Shown here: positions 32,104-39,406 of the stretch, piece by piece
How positions within the stretch are numbered: the first letter of the stretch is position 1
Layout: the number at the start of each line of letters is the position of its first letter
Source of the DNA: an uncultured Collinsella sp.
GTDB lineage: Bacteria; Actinomycetota; Coriobacteriia; Coriobacteriales; Coriobacteriaceae
Reading direction: 5' to 3'
Length of the DNA stretch: 54,706 bases
NCBI GenBank assembly: GCA_902493985.1
Contig: CABURR010000006.1
Span: 1-54,706 of the forward strand
Position numbers and translations under genes: made by a program
Notes under the pieces: generated by a model
The model's input: only the letters and a program-made list of their open reading frames with translations
Told to the model about the DNA's origin: nothing
The model's database searches: none

Positions 32104-33531
32104 TTAGGCCTCGACGGTGTCCAGGTCAAAGCCAAAGTAGCGGACCGCATTGTTGTAGCTGATGTCGCGCACGATACTGCCCAGCAGCTCCATGTCGGCC
32201 GGGTACTTGCCCTGCTCAACCCACTCGCCGATCACGCTGCACAGCACGCGACGGAAATACTCGTGGCGCGGATAGGACAGGAAGGAGCGGGAGTCGGTGA
32301 GCATGCCGACAAAGTTGCCCAGGACGCCCTCGTTAGCCAGAGCCGTGAGCTGCTCGCGCATACCGACCTCGTTGTCGTTGAACCACCAGGCGGAGCCGTT
32401 CTGGATCTTGCCGGCGGTCGGAGCCTCCTGGAAGCAGCCCATGACGGTATCGATCATGGTGTTGTCGATGGGATTCAGGCTGTACAGGATGGTCTTGGGC
32501 AGACCGCAGGTCTCCTGGATGGAGTTGAGGAAATCGGCAAGCTGGTCGGACGGCGTGTAGTTGGAGATGCAATCGTAGCCGGTGTCGGGACCGAGTTTGG
32601 CGAACATGGCGCGGTTGTTGTCGCGCTTGCAGCCAAAGTGCAGCTGCATGGCCCAGCCCAGACGGACATACTCGCCAGCAACGAACTGCATAAAGGCAGT
32701 CTTGTACTTGAGGACTTCTTCCTCGGTGAGCGGCTCAGCAGCCAGGCCCTTGGCAAAGACGGCCTCGATCTCGTCGGCGGTAGCCGGGACGTACATAACG
32801 TAGTCAAGTGCGTGGTCGGAGGCGCGGCAGCCCAGCTCGTGTGCAACGTCGTAGCGCTTGGAGATGGCAGCCTTCATGCCCTCGAAGTCGCTGACCTCAA
32901 CGCCGGCAACCTCGGAGAGGCGCTTGCAGTAGTCGGCAAACTCCTGGCCGCGCTCGATGCGCAGGGCGGCGTCGGGGCGCATGGCGGGAACGACCTGAAC
33001 GTCAAAGCTGTCGTCGGCTGCAATCTTCTTGTGCCACTCAAAGCTGTCGGCGGGGTCGTCAGTAGTGCAGATCATGCGGACGTTGGACTGCTTGATCAGG
33101 TTGCGGCAGGTGAAGCTGGCCTCGGCGAGCTTGGCGTTGGCAAGGTCCCAGACCTCCTGGGCGGTCTTGCCGTTGAGGACGCCCTCGTAGCCAAAGTAGC
33201 GCTTAAGCTCCAGGTGGCTCCACTCAAAGACGGGGTTGCCGACGCAGCGACCCAGGGTCTCGGCCCACTTTTGGAACTTCTCGCGAGCAGGGGCGTCGCC
33301 AGTGATAAAACGCTCGTCGACGCCGTTGGCACGCATCAGGCGCCACTTGTAGTGGTCGCCGCCCAGCCAAACCTCGGTGATGTTCTCGAAACGCTTGTCC
33401 TCCCAAATCTCCTTAGGAGAAATGTGGCAGTGATAGTCGACGATGGGCATGCCCTCGGCAAAGTTGTGGAACAGCTCCTCGCCGGTCTTGGTGCTCAGCA
33501 GGAAATCCTGATCGTCCATAAAGTTTTTCAT
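32104..33531 (-). CDS. uxaC: Glucuronate/galacturonate isomerase UxaC
   Basis: A 475-residue amidohydrolase-fold isomerase. Typical blocks: MPIVDYHCHISPKEIWED near the N-terminus, KRYFGYEG, AMQLHFGCKRDNN, ARHEYFRRVLC-like YPRHEYFRRVLC and a C-terminal DISYNNAVRYFGF. It converts D-galacturonate to D-tagaturonate, and D-glucuronate to D-fructuronate. ATG at 33531 follows AAAGGGG; the frame is open far upstream through the promoter, but no upstream start has a site. First gene of the operon. Confidence 0.95.
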   Translation of the reverse strand: MKNFMDDQDFLLSTKTGEELFHNFAEGMPIVDYHCHISPKEIWEDKRFENITEVWLGGDHYKWRLMRANGVDERFITGDAPAREKFQKWAETLGRCVGNPVFEWSHLELKRYFGYEGVLNGKTAQEVWDLANAKLAEASFTCRNLIKQSNVRMICTTDDPADSFEWHKKIAADDSFDVQVVPAMRPDAALRIERGQEFADYCKRLSEVAGVEVSDFEGMKAAISKRYDVAHELGCRASDHALDYVMYVPATADEIEAVFAKGLAAEPLTEEEVLKYKTAFMQFVAGEYVRLGWAMQLHFGCKRDNNRAMFAKLGPDTGYDCISNYTPSDQLADFLNSIQETCGLPKTILYSLNPIDNTMIDTVMGCFQEAPTAGKIQNGSAWWFNDNEVGMREQLTALANEGVLGNFVGMLTDSRSFLSYPRHEYFRRVLCSVIGEWVEQGKYPADMELLGSIVRDISYNNAVRYFGFDLDTVEA

Positions 33532-33583
33532 CAAACAGCCCCTTTGCTGGCAAGGCGGGCGCACGGCGCGCTCGTTATCCTTT

Positions 33584-33678
33584 AGGTGAACGTTCACTAT
33601 ACTAATCCATTGCACCTCAAAAGGTGAACGTTCACCTAACCACCACGGGGTGAACGGTAGATTTTGCCCGTTCAACGG
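33584..33678 (-). promoter_or_regulatory. uxaCBA promoter: two operators and the AACGGT-N15-AACGG motif
   Basis: Operators AGGTGAACGTTCACTA (33584-33599) and AGGTGAACGTTCACCT (33622-33637, a perfect palindrome). On the minus strand TTCACC in the distal operator (33623-33628) and TAGTAT (33599-33604) give -35 and -10 with an 18-nt spacer. The bipartite motif (33650-33678, GTGAACGGTAGATTTT then GCCCGTTCAACGG) is centred about 72 nt upstream of the start point. Confidence 0.75.
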
Positions 33679-33770
33679 TTGCTGGAGATGTGACTTGCAT
33701 GTATTGCGGACTGGTTGGCGTCCCCGAACACCGAACTTGAGCGCTTTTGCTCAGGTGGGTCATATCCCGC

Positions 33771-33965
33771 CGTGCATTTTTGGGAGTATTCAGCATCGAA
33801 GCGCGCCGCGCGCCGTCCTCGGCGCCCCATTTGATGCGCACATTGCGTCCGATTGGCATAAAAAGTGCCGCCGATGGCGAAATACGCCACCCCGGCGGCA
33901 CTTAAAACAGTCGTTCTGCGCCTCATTCAGGGCATGCCAATGCTGAATACTCCCAAAAATGCACG
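33771..33965. repeat. 195-bp element with perfect 26-bp terminal inverted repeats
   Basis: CGTGCATTTTTGGGAGTATT then CAGCAT (33771-33796) is repeated exactly in reverse at 33940-33965. The interior includes the terminator of the LacI gene (33859-33905) and no gene. A related element with the same left end lies at 53862-54097. This and the uxaC promoter fill the 33532-33993 gap. Confidence 0.75.
33859..33905 (-). terminator. Terminator of the LacI-family pectin regulator
   Basis: On the minus strand AAGTGCCGCC pairs with GGCGGCACTT around a loop with its own GGGGTGGCG/CGCCATC pairing, followed by TTTTT. It is wholly inside the 33771-33965 element. Confidence 0.88.
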
Positions 33966-33993
33966 TCGCAAGAGGGGGTACCTGCTCAATCGG

Positions 33994-35073
33994 CTAAATA
34001 CCCGCAAGTTCGCAGTAGCGATCGACATTGCTGGCAAATACCATCTCGACGGCGCCCTTCTGGACGGGCACCGTCGGGGTCCTTCCCCACAGCAGATAAT
34101 TGCCCAGCGTCTTAGCGCCGCGATACGCCAGGCTCGTCGGGTCCTTATAGACAATATTGGTAAAGATACCGCGGCGCAAGGCCAGAGCACTTTCGGGAAA
34201 CAGGTCGTTGCCGATCACCATGACCTCGCCCGCCTTGCCGGCCGAAACGAGTGCATCGGCAACCAGCTCGGAGCCCACGGCGAACACGCTGCAGATCAGC
34301 TCGGGGGCGTCCGGAGCCTTGAGACGATTCTTGAGCTCGCGCTCGAGCTGCTTGACCTGGGCATGAGCGCCGGTAAGGTCCTCGACCTGCCAGGGAACAT
34401 CATGCTCGCGCAGGTACGTATGGAAGGCGCGAGCGGTCAAATAGTGTGAATCGGTATAGGGGTCGCCCGCTAGCAGGAGCACACGGGCATCGACACCAGC
34501 GGCGTGAACCAAGTTGACCGCCTGCTCGGCCATCAGGCTGCCCGCCGTTGAATAATCAGCCAGACTGGCGCCCAGACGGTCGAGGTGCGGACGGTCGCCG
34601 TCGACGAGCTCGATCGTCACGCCTGCCTCGGCAATCTGCCCCAACAGCTCGGTTGCACGATCGTCGCCCGGCGCATAGGCAAGCAAGCCATCAATCTTCT
34701 CGCCCACCTGCAAACGCTCGTCGATTTGCTCGAGCGCATCAGCGTAGCCGCCCACGCCAAATTCAACACGCTCAACCGTAATGCCCTGGTCGATGACCTC
34801 CTGCTCAAAACGATTGCAGCCTTCCCATAGGTAACGGAAAAAGTACGCTCCCTCGCGCGATGCGCGGGGCAGGCAAAACACCAGATTGATATCCTTGCGA
34901 CGCAGGCTTGAGGCACTTGTGTTGCGGTGATAGCCCATGGCCTCGGCCTTGGCGTTCACCTTGGCGCGCACAGATTCGCTCACGCCGGCCTTTCCCGTCA
35001 GGGCCTTGTGCACGGTATTGATGGAAACGCCAAGCTCGGCGGCTATGTCCTTCATGGTTACACGAGCGCTCAT
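33994..35073 (-). CDS. LacI-family regulator, probable repressor of the pectin/uronate regulon
   Basis: A 359-residue LacI-type protein. The helix-turn-helix and hinge (about 5-60) read VTMKDIAAELGVSINTVHKAL and YHRNTSASSLRR. A periplasmic-binding-protein-like effector domain follows (about 65-355). GGAGTAA precedes ATG 35073. It lies upstream of uxaCBA on the same strand with its own terminator. A palindrome centred on TGAACGTTCA, with the central CG that LacI proteins prefer, recurs at dhuD, GH105, transporter and uxaC promoters. This is the only LacI gene in that block, so it is the natural candidate. The effector is probably a uronate intermediate. Confidence 0.88.
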   Translation of the reverse strand: MSARVTMKDIAAELGVSINTVHKALTGKAGVSESVRAKVNAKAEAMGYHRNTSASSLRRKDINLVFCLPRASREGAYFFRYLWEGCNRFEQEVIDQGITVERVEFGVGGYADALEQIDERLQVGEKIDGLLAYAPGDDRATELLGQIAEAGVTIELVDGDRPHLDRLGASLADYSTAGSLMAEQAVNLVHAAGVDARVLLLAGDPYTDSHYLTARAFHTYLREHDVPWQVEDLTGAHAQVKQLERELKNRLKAPDAPELICSVFAVGSELVADALVSAGKAGEVMVIGNDLFPESALALRRGIFTNIVYKDPTSLAYRGAKTLGNYLLWGRTPTVPVQKGAVEMVFASNVDRYCELAGI

Positions 35074-35167
35074 GGGATTACTCCGTTATAGATAAGTGGC
35101 CAATTTACAGTTCAGTTAACGATACCCCAAAAATACTCTTCAACTCGCCGCGCTCGCGCCCAAATGC

Positions 35168-35204
35168 ACAAAGCGCCCCGCGAACGGATGCCCGCGGGGC
35201 GCTT
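35168..35204 (-). terminator. Terminator after the small FeoB-associated gene
   Basis: On the minus strand AAGCGCCCCGCG pairs with CGCGGGGCGCTT around a short loop, ending in CTTTG. The T-run is short. Confidence 0.7.
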
Positions 35205-35217
35205 GGATGTCCGGGCC

Positions 35218-35418
35218 TTATTTGATACCGCGGCCCAAGTCTTCAGCGATTTTGTCCACGCCCTTAAGTGCGGCGCAGGTCTTTTTGTTGGAGCAATGCC
35301 CCGTGCAAACGCCACCCTGAGCGCAGTCGGCACAGGTGCCCTTGCGGTAGATGCGCACACATACCGCGACAAACGCAATACCGATAACAGCCAGTACAAC
35401 AATATCGATAGGTGCCAT
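35218..35418 (-). CDS. FeoB-associated Cys-rich membrane protein
   Basis: A 66-residue protein with one N-terminal membrane helix (about 5-23, IVVLAVIGIAFVAVCVRIY). A cysteine-rich tail CADCAQGGVCTGHCSNKKTC follows. This is the pattern of the small proteins coded next to feoB. It lies 176 nt after feoB, separated from it by a terminator. GAGGAGG precedes the ATG. A role in metal handling at the FeoB pore is assumed by association only. Confidence 0.88.
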   Translation of the reverse strand: MAPIDIVVLAVIGIAFVAVCVRIYRKGTCADCAQGGVCTGHCSNKKTCAALKGVDKIAEDLGRGIK

Positions 35419-35531
35419 AGCAAGCCTCCTCTAGTTAACCATCACTTACTTTACCCCATTCTCCACCTACCAAAAAGGGACAGGTTTATTTTGGTCGGTT
35501 TTATCTGCGGAAACGCCACATCTCCCCCACC

Positions 35532-35564
35532 AAAAAGCCCGAGTGTCGCTGGGACACCCGGGCT
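35532..35564 (-). terminator. Terminator of feoB
   Basis: On the minus strand AGCCCGGGTGTCC pairs with GACACTCGGGCT around a 4-nt loop, followed by TTTTTGG. It is 30 nt past the feoB stop. Confidence 0.92.
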
Positions 35565-35593
35565 CGTGGAAAGGGGTTAATCCTTATTCGGAC

Positions 35594-37921
35594 TTAAGCG
35601 GAAACTGCGGCGGAAGCAGTGTTGGTCTCGTCCTCATCGGTCCATGCATGCTTGGGCATGGGACGGAAAATCTGGAAGAGCATCGCAACCAGCAGCACAA
35701 TGGCCACAACCGTCCAGATACCAAACTGCCCAAGGACAAGCAGGTTGTAGAACTGGTTGATGAACAGGGCGATCACCCAAGCGAAGGCGCACTCGTAGCC
35801 GATGGCAATCGCGGTCCACTTGCCAGAGTCCATCTGGTTGCGGATGGTGCCAATGGCGGCAAAGCACGGAGCGCACAGCAGGTTGAAGGCGCCGAAGGCA
35901 ACGCAAGCGCCCATGGTGGGGAACATGCCGGCAAACGCGGTCCACAGGCTCGGGTCGGTCTCGCCCGCGTCGGCGACGGACAGCAGCGAGCCGGCGGTGG
36001 CGACGACGTTCTCCTTGGCGACGAGGCCAGAGACGGTCAGTGCGGTTGCCTGCCAGGTGCTAAAGCCGAGCGGGGCGAAGATCCAAGCGACCAGGTTGCC
36101 GAGCATGGCGAGCACGGAGTAGTCCATGAACTCCTCGGGGATGCCGTCCATCGCAGGCAGGAAGCCAAAGGAACCGTTGTAGCTACCAAAGTTGGACAGG
36201 AACCACACCACGACAGTGGACGCGAAGATGACCGTGCCGGCCTTCTTGATAAAGGCCCAGCAGCGCTCCCACACGTGCAGCGCCCAAGAGCGGATCGCCG
36301 GGAAGTGGTAAGCAGGAAGCTCCATAACGAACGGCGTCGGACGGCCGGCGAAGAGCTTGGTCTTCTTGAGCATGAGGCCCGAGGCGATGACGGCAAAGAC
36401 GCCCAGGAAGTAGAACAGCGGGCTGATCCAAGCGGCAGTGGTGGAAGAATCGCCAATGATGGAGCCCATGAGCAGAGCGATGATCGGCAGCTTGGCGCCG
36501 CAAGGGATGAACGTGGTGGTCATGACCGTCATGCGGCGGTCCTTCTCGTTCTCGATGGTCTTGGTAGCCATGACGCCAGGGACGCCGCAGCCCGAGGACA
36601 CGAGCATGGGGATGAAGGACTTACCGGACAGACCAAAGCGGCGGAACACGCGGTCCATGATGAAGGCGACGCGGGCCATATAGCCGCAGTCCTCCAGGAA
36701 GGACAGCATCACAAAGAGCAGGAACATCTGCGGCACGAAGCCGAAGATGGCACCCAGGCCGCCGACGATACCGTCACAGACGAGCGAATCGACCAGACCG
36801 CCGTCCTCGGTGCCGCCCGCCACGAGGGCATCGTGGACCATGGTGGTAATACCCGGAACATACGGGCCATACTCCGCCGGGTCAACCGAATCGGCGGCGT
36901 CACCCGCAGCCTCGACAGCTGCGTCATAGGCATCGCGGCCCTGACCGAGCACGTACCAGCCATCGGTACCAAAGAGCTGGTCGTTGGTGAAGTCGGTCAC
37001 CGTGCCGCCCAGAGTGGAGACGGCGATGTAGTACACGCAGAACATGATGACCACAAAGATCGGCAGGCCCAGGATACGGTTGGTAACCACGCGGTCGATC
37101 TTCTCGGAGGTGCTCATCTTGGCCGGAGCCTTGGTGAGGCACTCGTCGATGATGTGGGCGATCACGCCGTAGCGCTCACCGGTGATGATGGACTCGGCAT
37201 CGTCATCGCAGTCCTGCTCGCACTGAGCGACCAGCTGCTCCACGCGAGCGGCCTTCTCCTTGGTGAGGTTGATGAGCTTGCAGGCGTCCGCATCGCGCTC
37301 GAACAGCTTGACGGCATAGTAGCGGCGCTTGTTGGCGGGGACGCTTGCCGGCAGGTTGTTCTCGATGTGGTCCAGAACGTCCTCGATGGAGGAGTCGAAC
37401 TTGTGCTCCGGCACCTGGCCCTTGGTGGCAGCGGACTTCTTAACCTGCTCGAAGAGCTCCTTGATGCCCTTGTTCTTAAGAGCGGAGATCATCATAACCG
37501 GGCAGCCGAGCTTCTTGGAGAGCTTGTCCGTGTCGATCTTGTCGCCATTCTTCTCGACCAGGTCAGCCATGTTGAGGGCAACGACCACAGGCAGGCCGGT
37601 CTCGATGACCTGAAGCGCCAGGTATAGGTTGCGCTCGAGGTTGGTGGCATCGACAACCTGGACGACCACATCGGGCTCGCCGCTCATGAGGTAATCGCGC
37701 GAGCACTGCTCCTCGGGGCTGTAGGGGGAAAGCGAGTAGATGCCGGGGAGGTCCGTGATGGTAACGTTCTTGTCGCTTAGGAGCTTGGCCTCCTTTTTCT
37801 CAACCGTGACGCCGGGCCAGTTGCCAACGTAGCCGTTGGCGCCGGTGATCAGGTTGAAAAGCGTGGTCTTGCCGCAGTTGGGGTTACCCGCCAGCGCGAC
37901 ATGGATCTGAGAATCCGCCAT
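35594..37921 (-). CDS. feoB: Ferrous iron transporter FeoB
   Basis: A 775-residue protein. The N-terminal G domain has G1 GNPNCGKTTLF (about 12-22), the G2 region GYVGNWPGVTVE, G3 DLPGIYSL and G4 NMAD. A helical GDI region follows, then a C-terminal membrane part with Gate domains, including VSSGCGVPGVMATK and IPCGAKLPIIALL. It imports Fe2+ across the inner membrane. Downstream of two feoA genes on the same strand. Confidence 0.96.
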   Translation of the reverse strand: MADSQIHVALAGNPNCGKTTLFNLITGANGYVGNWPGVTVEKKEAKLLSDKNVTITDLPGIYSLSPYSPEEQCSRDYLMSGEPDVVVQVVDATNLERNLYLALQVIETGLPVVVALNMADLVEKNGDKIDTDKLSKKLGCPVMMISALKNKGIKELFEQVKKSAATKGQVPEHKFDSSIEDVLDHIENNLPASVPANKRRYYAVKLFERDADACKLINLTKEKAARVEQLVAQCEQDCDDDAESIITGERYGVIAHIIDECLTKAPAKMSTSEKIDRVVTNRILGLPIFVVIMFCVYYIAVSTLGGTVTDFTNDQLFGTDGWYVLGQGRDAYDAAVEAAGDAADSVDPAEYGPYVPGITTMVHDALVAGGTEDGGLVDSLVCDGIVGGLGAIFGFVPQMFLLFVMLSFLEDCGYMARVAFIMDRVFRRFGLSGKSFIPMLVSSGCGVPGVMATKTIENEKDRRMTVMTTTFIPCGAKLPIIALLMGSIIGDSSTTAAWISPLFYFLGVFAVIASGLMLKKTKLFAGRPTPFVMELPAYHFPAIRSWALHVWERCWAFIKKAGTVIFASTVVVWFLSNFGSYNGSFGFLPAMDGIPEEFMDYSVLAMLGNLVAWIFAPLGFSTWQATALTVSGLVAKENVVATAGSLLSVADAGETDPSLWTAFAGMFPTMGACVAFGAFNLLCAPCFAAIGTIRNQMDSGKWTAIAIGYECAFAWVIALFINQFYNLLVLGQFGIWTVVAIVLLVAMLFQIFRPMPKHAWTDEDETNTASAAVSA

Positions 37922-37994
37922 TCAATCCTTCTTCCTTGTTTGCCCGCGCTGCTTTCTCCGCGCAGGCTGGATAATGTGCTTCAAAGTTGCAGCA

Positions 37995-38018
37995 TTAAGT
38001 TAGAAAAACCTAACTTTA
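37995..38018. promoter_or_regulatory. Palindrome between feoA and feoB, DtxR/IdeR-like
   Basis: AAGTTAG (37997-38003) and CTAACTT (38010-38016) are inverted repeats around a 6-nt A-rich centre. TTAG...CTAA at this spacing resembles DtxR/IdeR boxes, which would fit iron repression of feoB. An RNA hairpin between the genes is the alternative. Confidence 0.45.
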
Positions 38019-38044
38019 TCTGCAGAAATATACGTCGCGAGCCC

Positions 38045-38266
38045 TTACTGGACCTCGACGACGGCCGCCTCCTCCTTGCGGATGGAAAGCTCGTAGCCGC
38101 GCACGTTGATCTCGACCGGATCACCGAGCGGTGCAACCTTCACGACCTTGAACGAAGTGCCCTTGATGAGCCCCAGGTCCATAAGGTGGCGGCGAAGCGC
38201 ACCCTCACCGTGAAGCTTGACGATGGTGGAGCTCTCGCCCACCTTAACGTCACCCAACGTCTTCAT
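38045..38266 (-). CDS. feoA: FeoA family protein (feoB-proximal)
   Basis: A 73-residue SH3-like FeoA domain: RRHLMDLGLIKGTSFKVVKVAPLGDPVEI-type core and YELSIRKEEA at the end. FeoA assists FeoB in Fe2+ uptake. A ribosome-binding site of GGGGGATAAGAGG type precedes the ATG. It lies 123 nt upstream of feoB and 39 nt after the second feoA. Confidence 0.92.
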   Translation of the reverse strand: MKTLGDVKVGESSTIVKLHGEGALRRHLMDLGLIKGTSFKVVKVAPLGDPVEINVRGYELSIRKEEAAVVEVQ

Positions 38267-38305
38267 CCTCTTATCCCCCTTTCGGTTTTTATGAAATGCT
38301 GCAGA

Positions 38306-38548
38306 CTAACCGACGGTCATGATGTGCATGGCAACCTTGGAATCGATACCAAAGCGTGCGCCCAGCACCGTGACGATGATATTGGCGCCACTCGAGCTCA
38401 CCACGTGGATTTCGTTGCCCTCGACAAAGCCGAGGTCCTTGAGGTGGTGCTTCATATCCTCATTGCCCTTTACGCGAGACACGCGCACGGTTTCGCCCGC
38501 TTTTACCATCGAAAGCGGCATTGCCGGCATCTGCGGTCCGCAAGACAT
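38306..38548 (-). CDS. Second FeoA family protein
   Basis: An 80-residue FeoA-like domain with KHHLKDLGFVEGNEIHVV and a C-terminal FGIDSKVAMHIM. It is distinct from the adjacent feoA, with a Cys near its N-terminus (MSCGPQMPAMPLSM). AGGAG precedes the ATG. Two feoA genes before one feoB is a known arrangement in anaerobes. Confidence 0.88.
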   Translation of the reverse strand: MSCGPQMPAMPLSMVKAGETVRVSRVKGNEDMKHHLKDLGFVEGNEIHVVSSSGANIIVTVLGARFGIDSKVAMHIMTVG

Positions 38549-38590
38549 GAGTGGCTCCTAACGTCAGTTCGTCCTCAGCATCGACGCGGT

Positions 38591-38645
38591 AAAAGTTAAC
38601 CACGCCTATGTTCGCTTTAGTAAACTAACACGTGGTTAACTTTTT
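38591..38645. promoter_or_regulatory. Inverted repeats upstream of the feo operon, possible metal-regulator site
   Basis: AAAAGTTAACCACG (38591-38604) is the reverse complement of CGTGGTTAACTTTT (38631-38644). Between them TTAGTAAACTAA (38617-38628) is a smaller near-palindrome. The TTAG/CTAA half-sites are like DtxR boxes; the wide repeat may be two operators or a leader hairpin. Confidence 0.5.
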
Positions 38646-38691
38646 GGAAAGGGTCCCCATTCAGATTTCGAAAAAGTTTCCTATACGAAAC

Positions 38692-38728
38692 AAAAGGGCG
38701 CGGCAAAGGACCATCCTTTACCGCGCCC
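38692..38728 (-). terminator. Terminator of the HPr-like gene
   Basis: On the minus strand GGGCGCGG pairs with CCGCGCCC, extended by TAAAGGA/TCCTTTG, followed by TTTTG. Confidence 0.88.
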
Positions 38729-38736
38729 TATCATGC

Positions 38737-38985
38737 TTAGAGCGAAAGATTTCTGATCGATGTGACACAGGAGGCCTCATCCACGCCCGAAACGCGGAAC
38801 ACGATGTCCTCGCCACATTCGCCACAGAGTGCCATGAGCCCTATAACGTCGCGGCCATCGACATGACGATTGCCAATCGAAACCGACACGTCACTACGAT
38901 GCTTGGCGATAATGTCATAAAGCAGCGCAACCGGGCGGGCATGCAATCCCAACGGATCTTTAATCGTCTTCGTAAATTCGACCAT
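38737..38985 (-). CDS. ptsH: HPr-like phosphocarrier protein with Asp in place of Ser46
   Basis: An 82-residue HPr. His15 is in GLHARPV at the expected position, so PEP-dependent phosphorylation is possible. Counting from His15, the residue equivalent to regulatory Ser46 of Bacillus HPr is Asp (GRDVIGLMAL against LKSIMGVMSL). ATG at 38985 follows GGGAGGGG; earlier in-frame codons lack a site. A single-gene unit with its own terminator; no ptsI is near. Confidence 0.82.
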   Translation of the reverse strand: MVEFTKTIKDPLGLHARPVALLYDIIAKHRSDVSVSIGNRHVDGRDVIGLMALCGECGEDIVFRVSGVDEASCVTSIRNLSL

Positions 38986-39082
38986 GTCCCCTCCCACGAC
39001 ATCGCACATTCGGCCGGCAAACCCAGCCACGTGGTAGCTATTGTAGCGTTAGATGCTTGTCGAGAGCTCCTCTGAACACCTC

Positions 39083-39302
39083 GTGGGCAAAAAGTGGCAA
39101 ATATGAGTACTGCCACCAATTTAGTAGCAGCAAAATCGAGAGCAAATTGCTTACTTTAAGCGATTCGAAGAGGTTGAAAGCCGTCAAACGCCCTTTAAAG
39201 GGGGTTAGATAAATTGATTGTGAGCCCATTTTTACTCAGAACAGGCCGAAAAATATGACATCTCTTTTGCAACAGTACTCAAATTTGGCATTTTTTGCCC
39301 AC
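39083..39302. repeat. 220-bp A+T-rich element with 30-nt terminal inverted repeats
   Basis: GTGGGCAAAAAGTGGCAAAT then ATGAGTACTG (39083-39112) pairs with 39273-39302 at 27 of 30 positions. The interior is clearly richer in A+T than the rest of the window and has no credible gene. It fills most of the 38986-39406 gap between the HPr-like and APC transporter genes. Confidence 0.75.
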
Positions 39303-39329
39303 AGGGTCCAAAACCATGCCCCAAAACAC

Positions 39330-39357
39330 AAAAGGAGAGGCCTCGTAAGGCCCCTCC
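39330..39357 (-). terminator. Terminator of the APC transporter gene
   Basis: On the minus strand GGAGGGGCC pairs with GGCCTCTCC around TTACGA, followed by TTTTGTGTTTT. Confidence 0.88.
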
Positions 39358-39406
39358 CTAGGAAAGGGGATCGATTTATTCCACAGCCGCAGATTAATCC
39401 TAGCCG

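Noticed and set aside
32022..32110. tRNA-like sequence near GGGTTCGATGTGATTCGATG
   Set aside because: It has a T-loop-like string but no acceptor stem, D-arm or anticodon arm could be drawn.
36000..36700. Open frames inside feoB on both strands
   Set aside because: All are explained by the high-G+C coding sequence of feoB; none has its own start signals.
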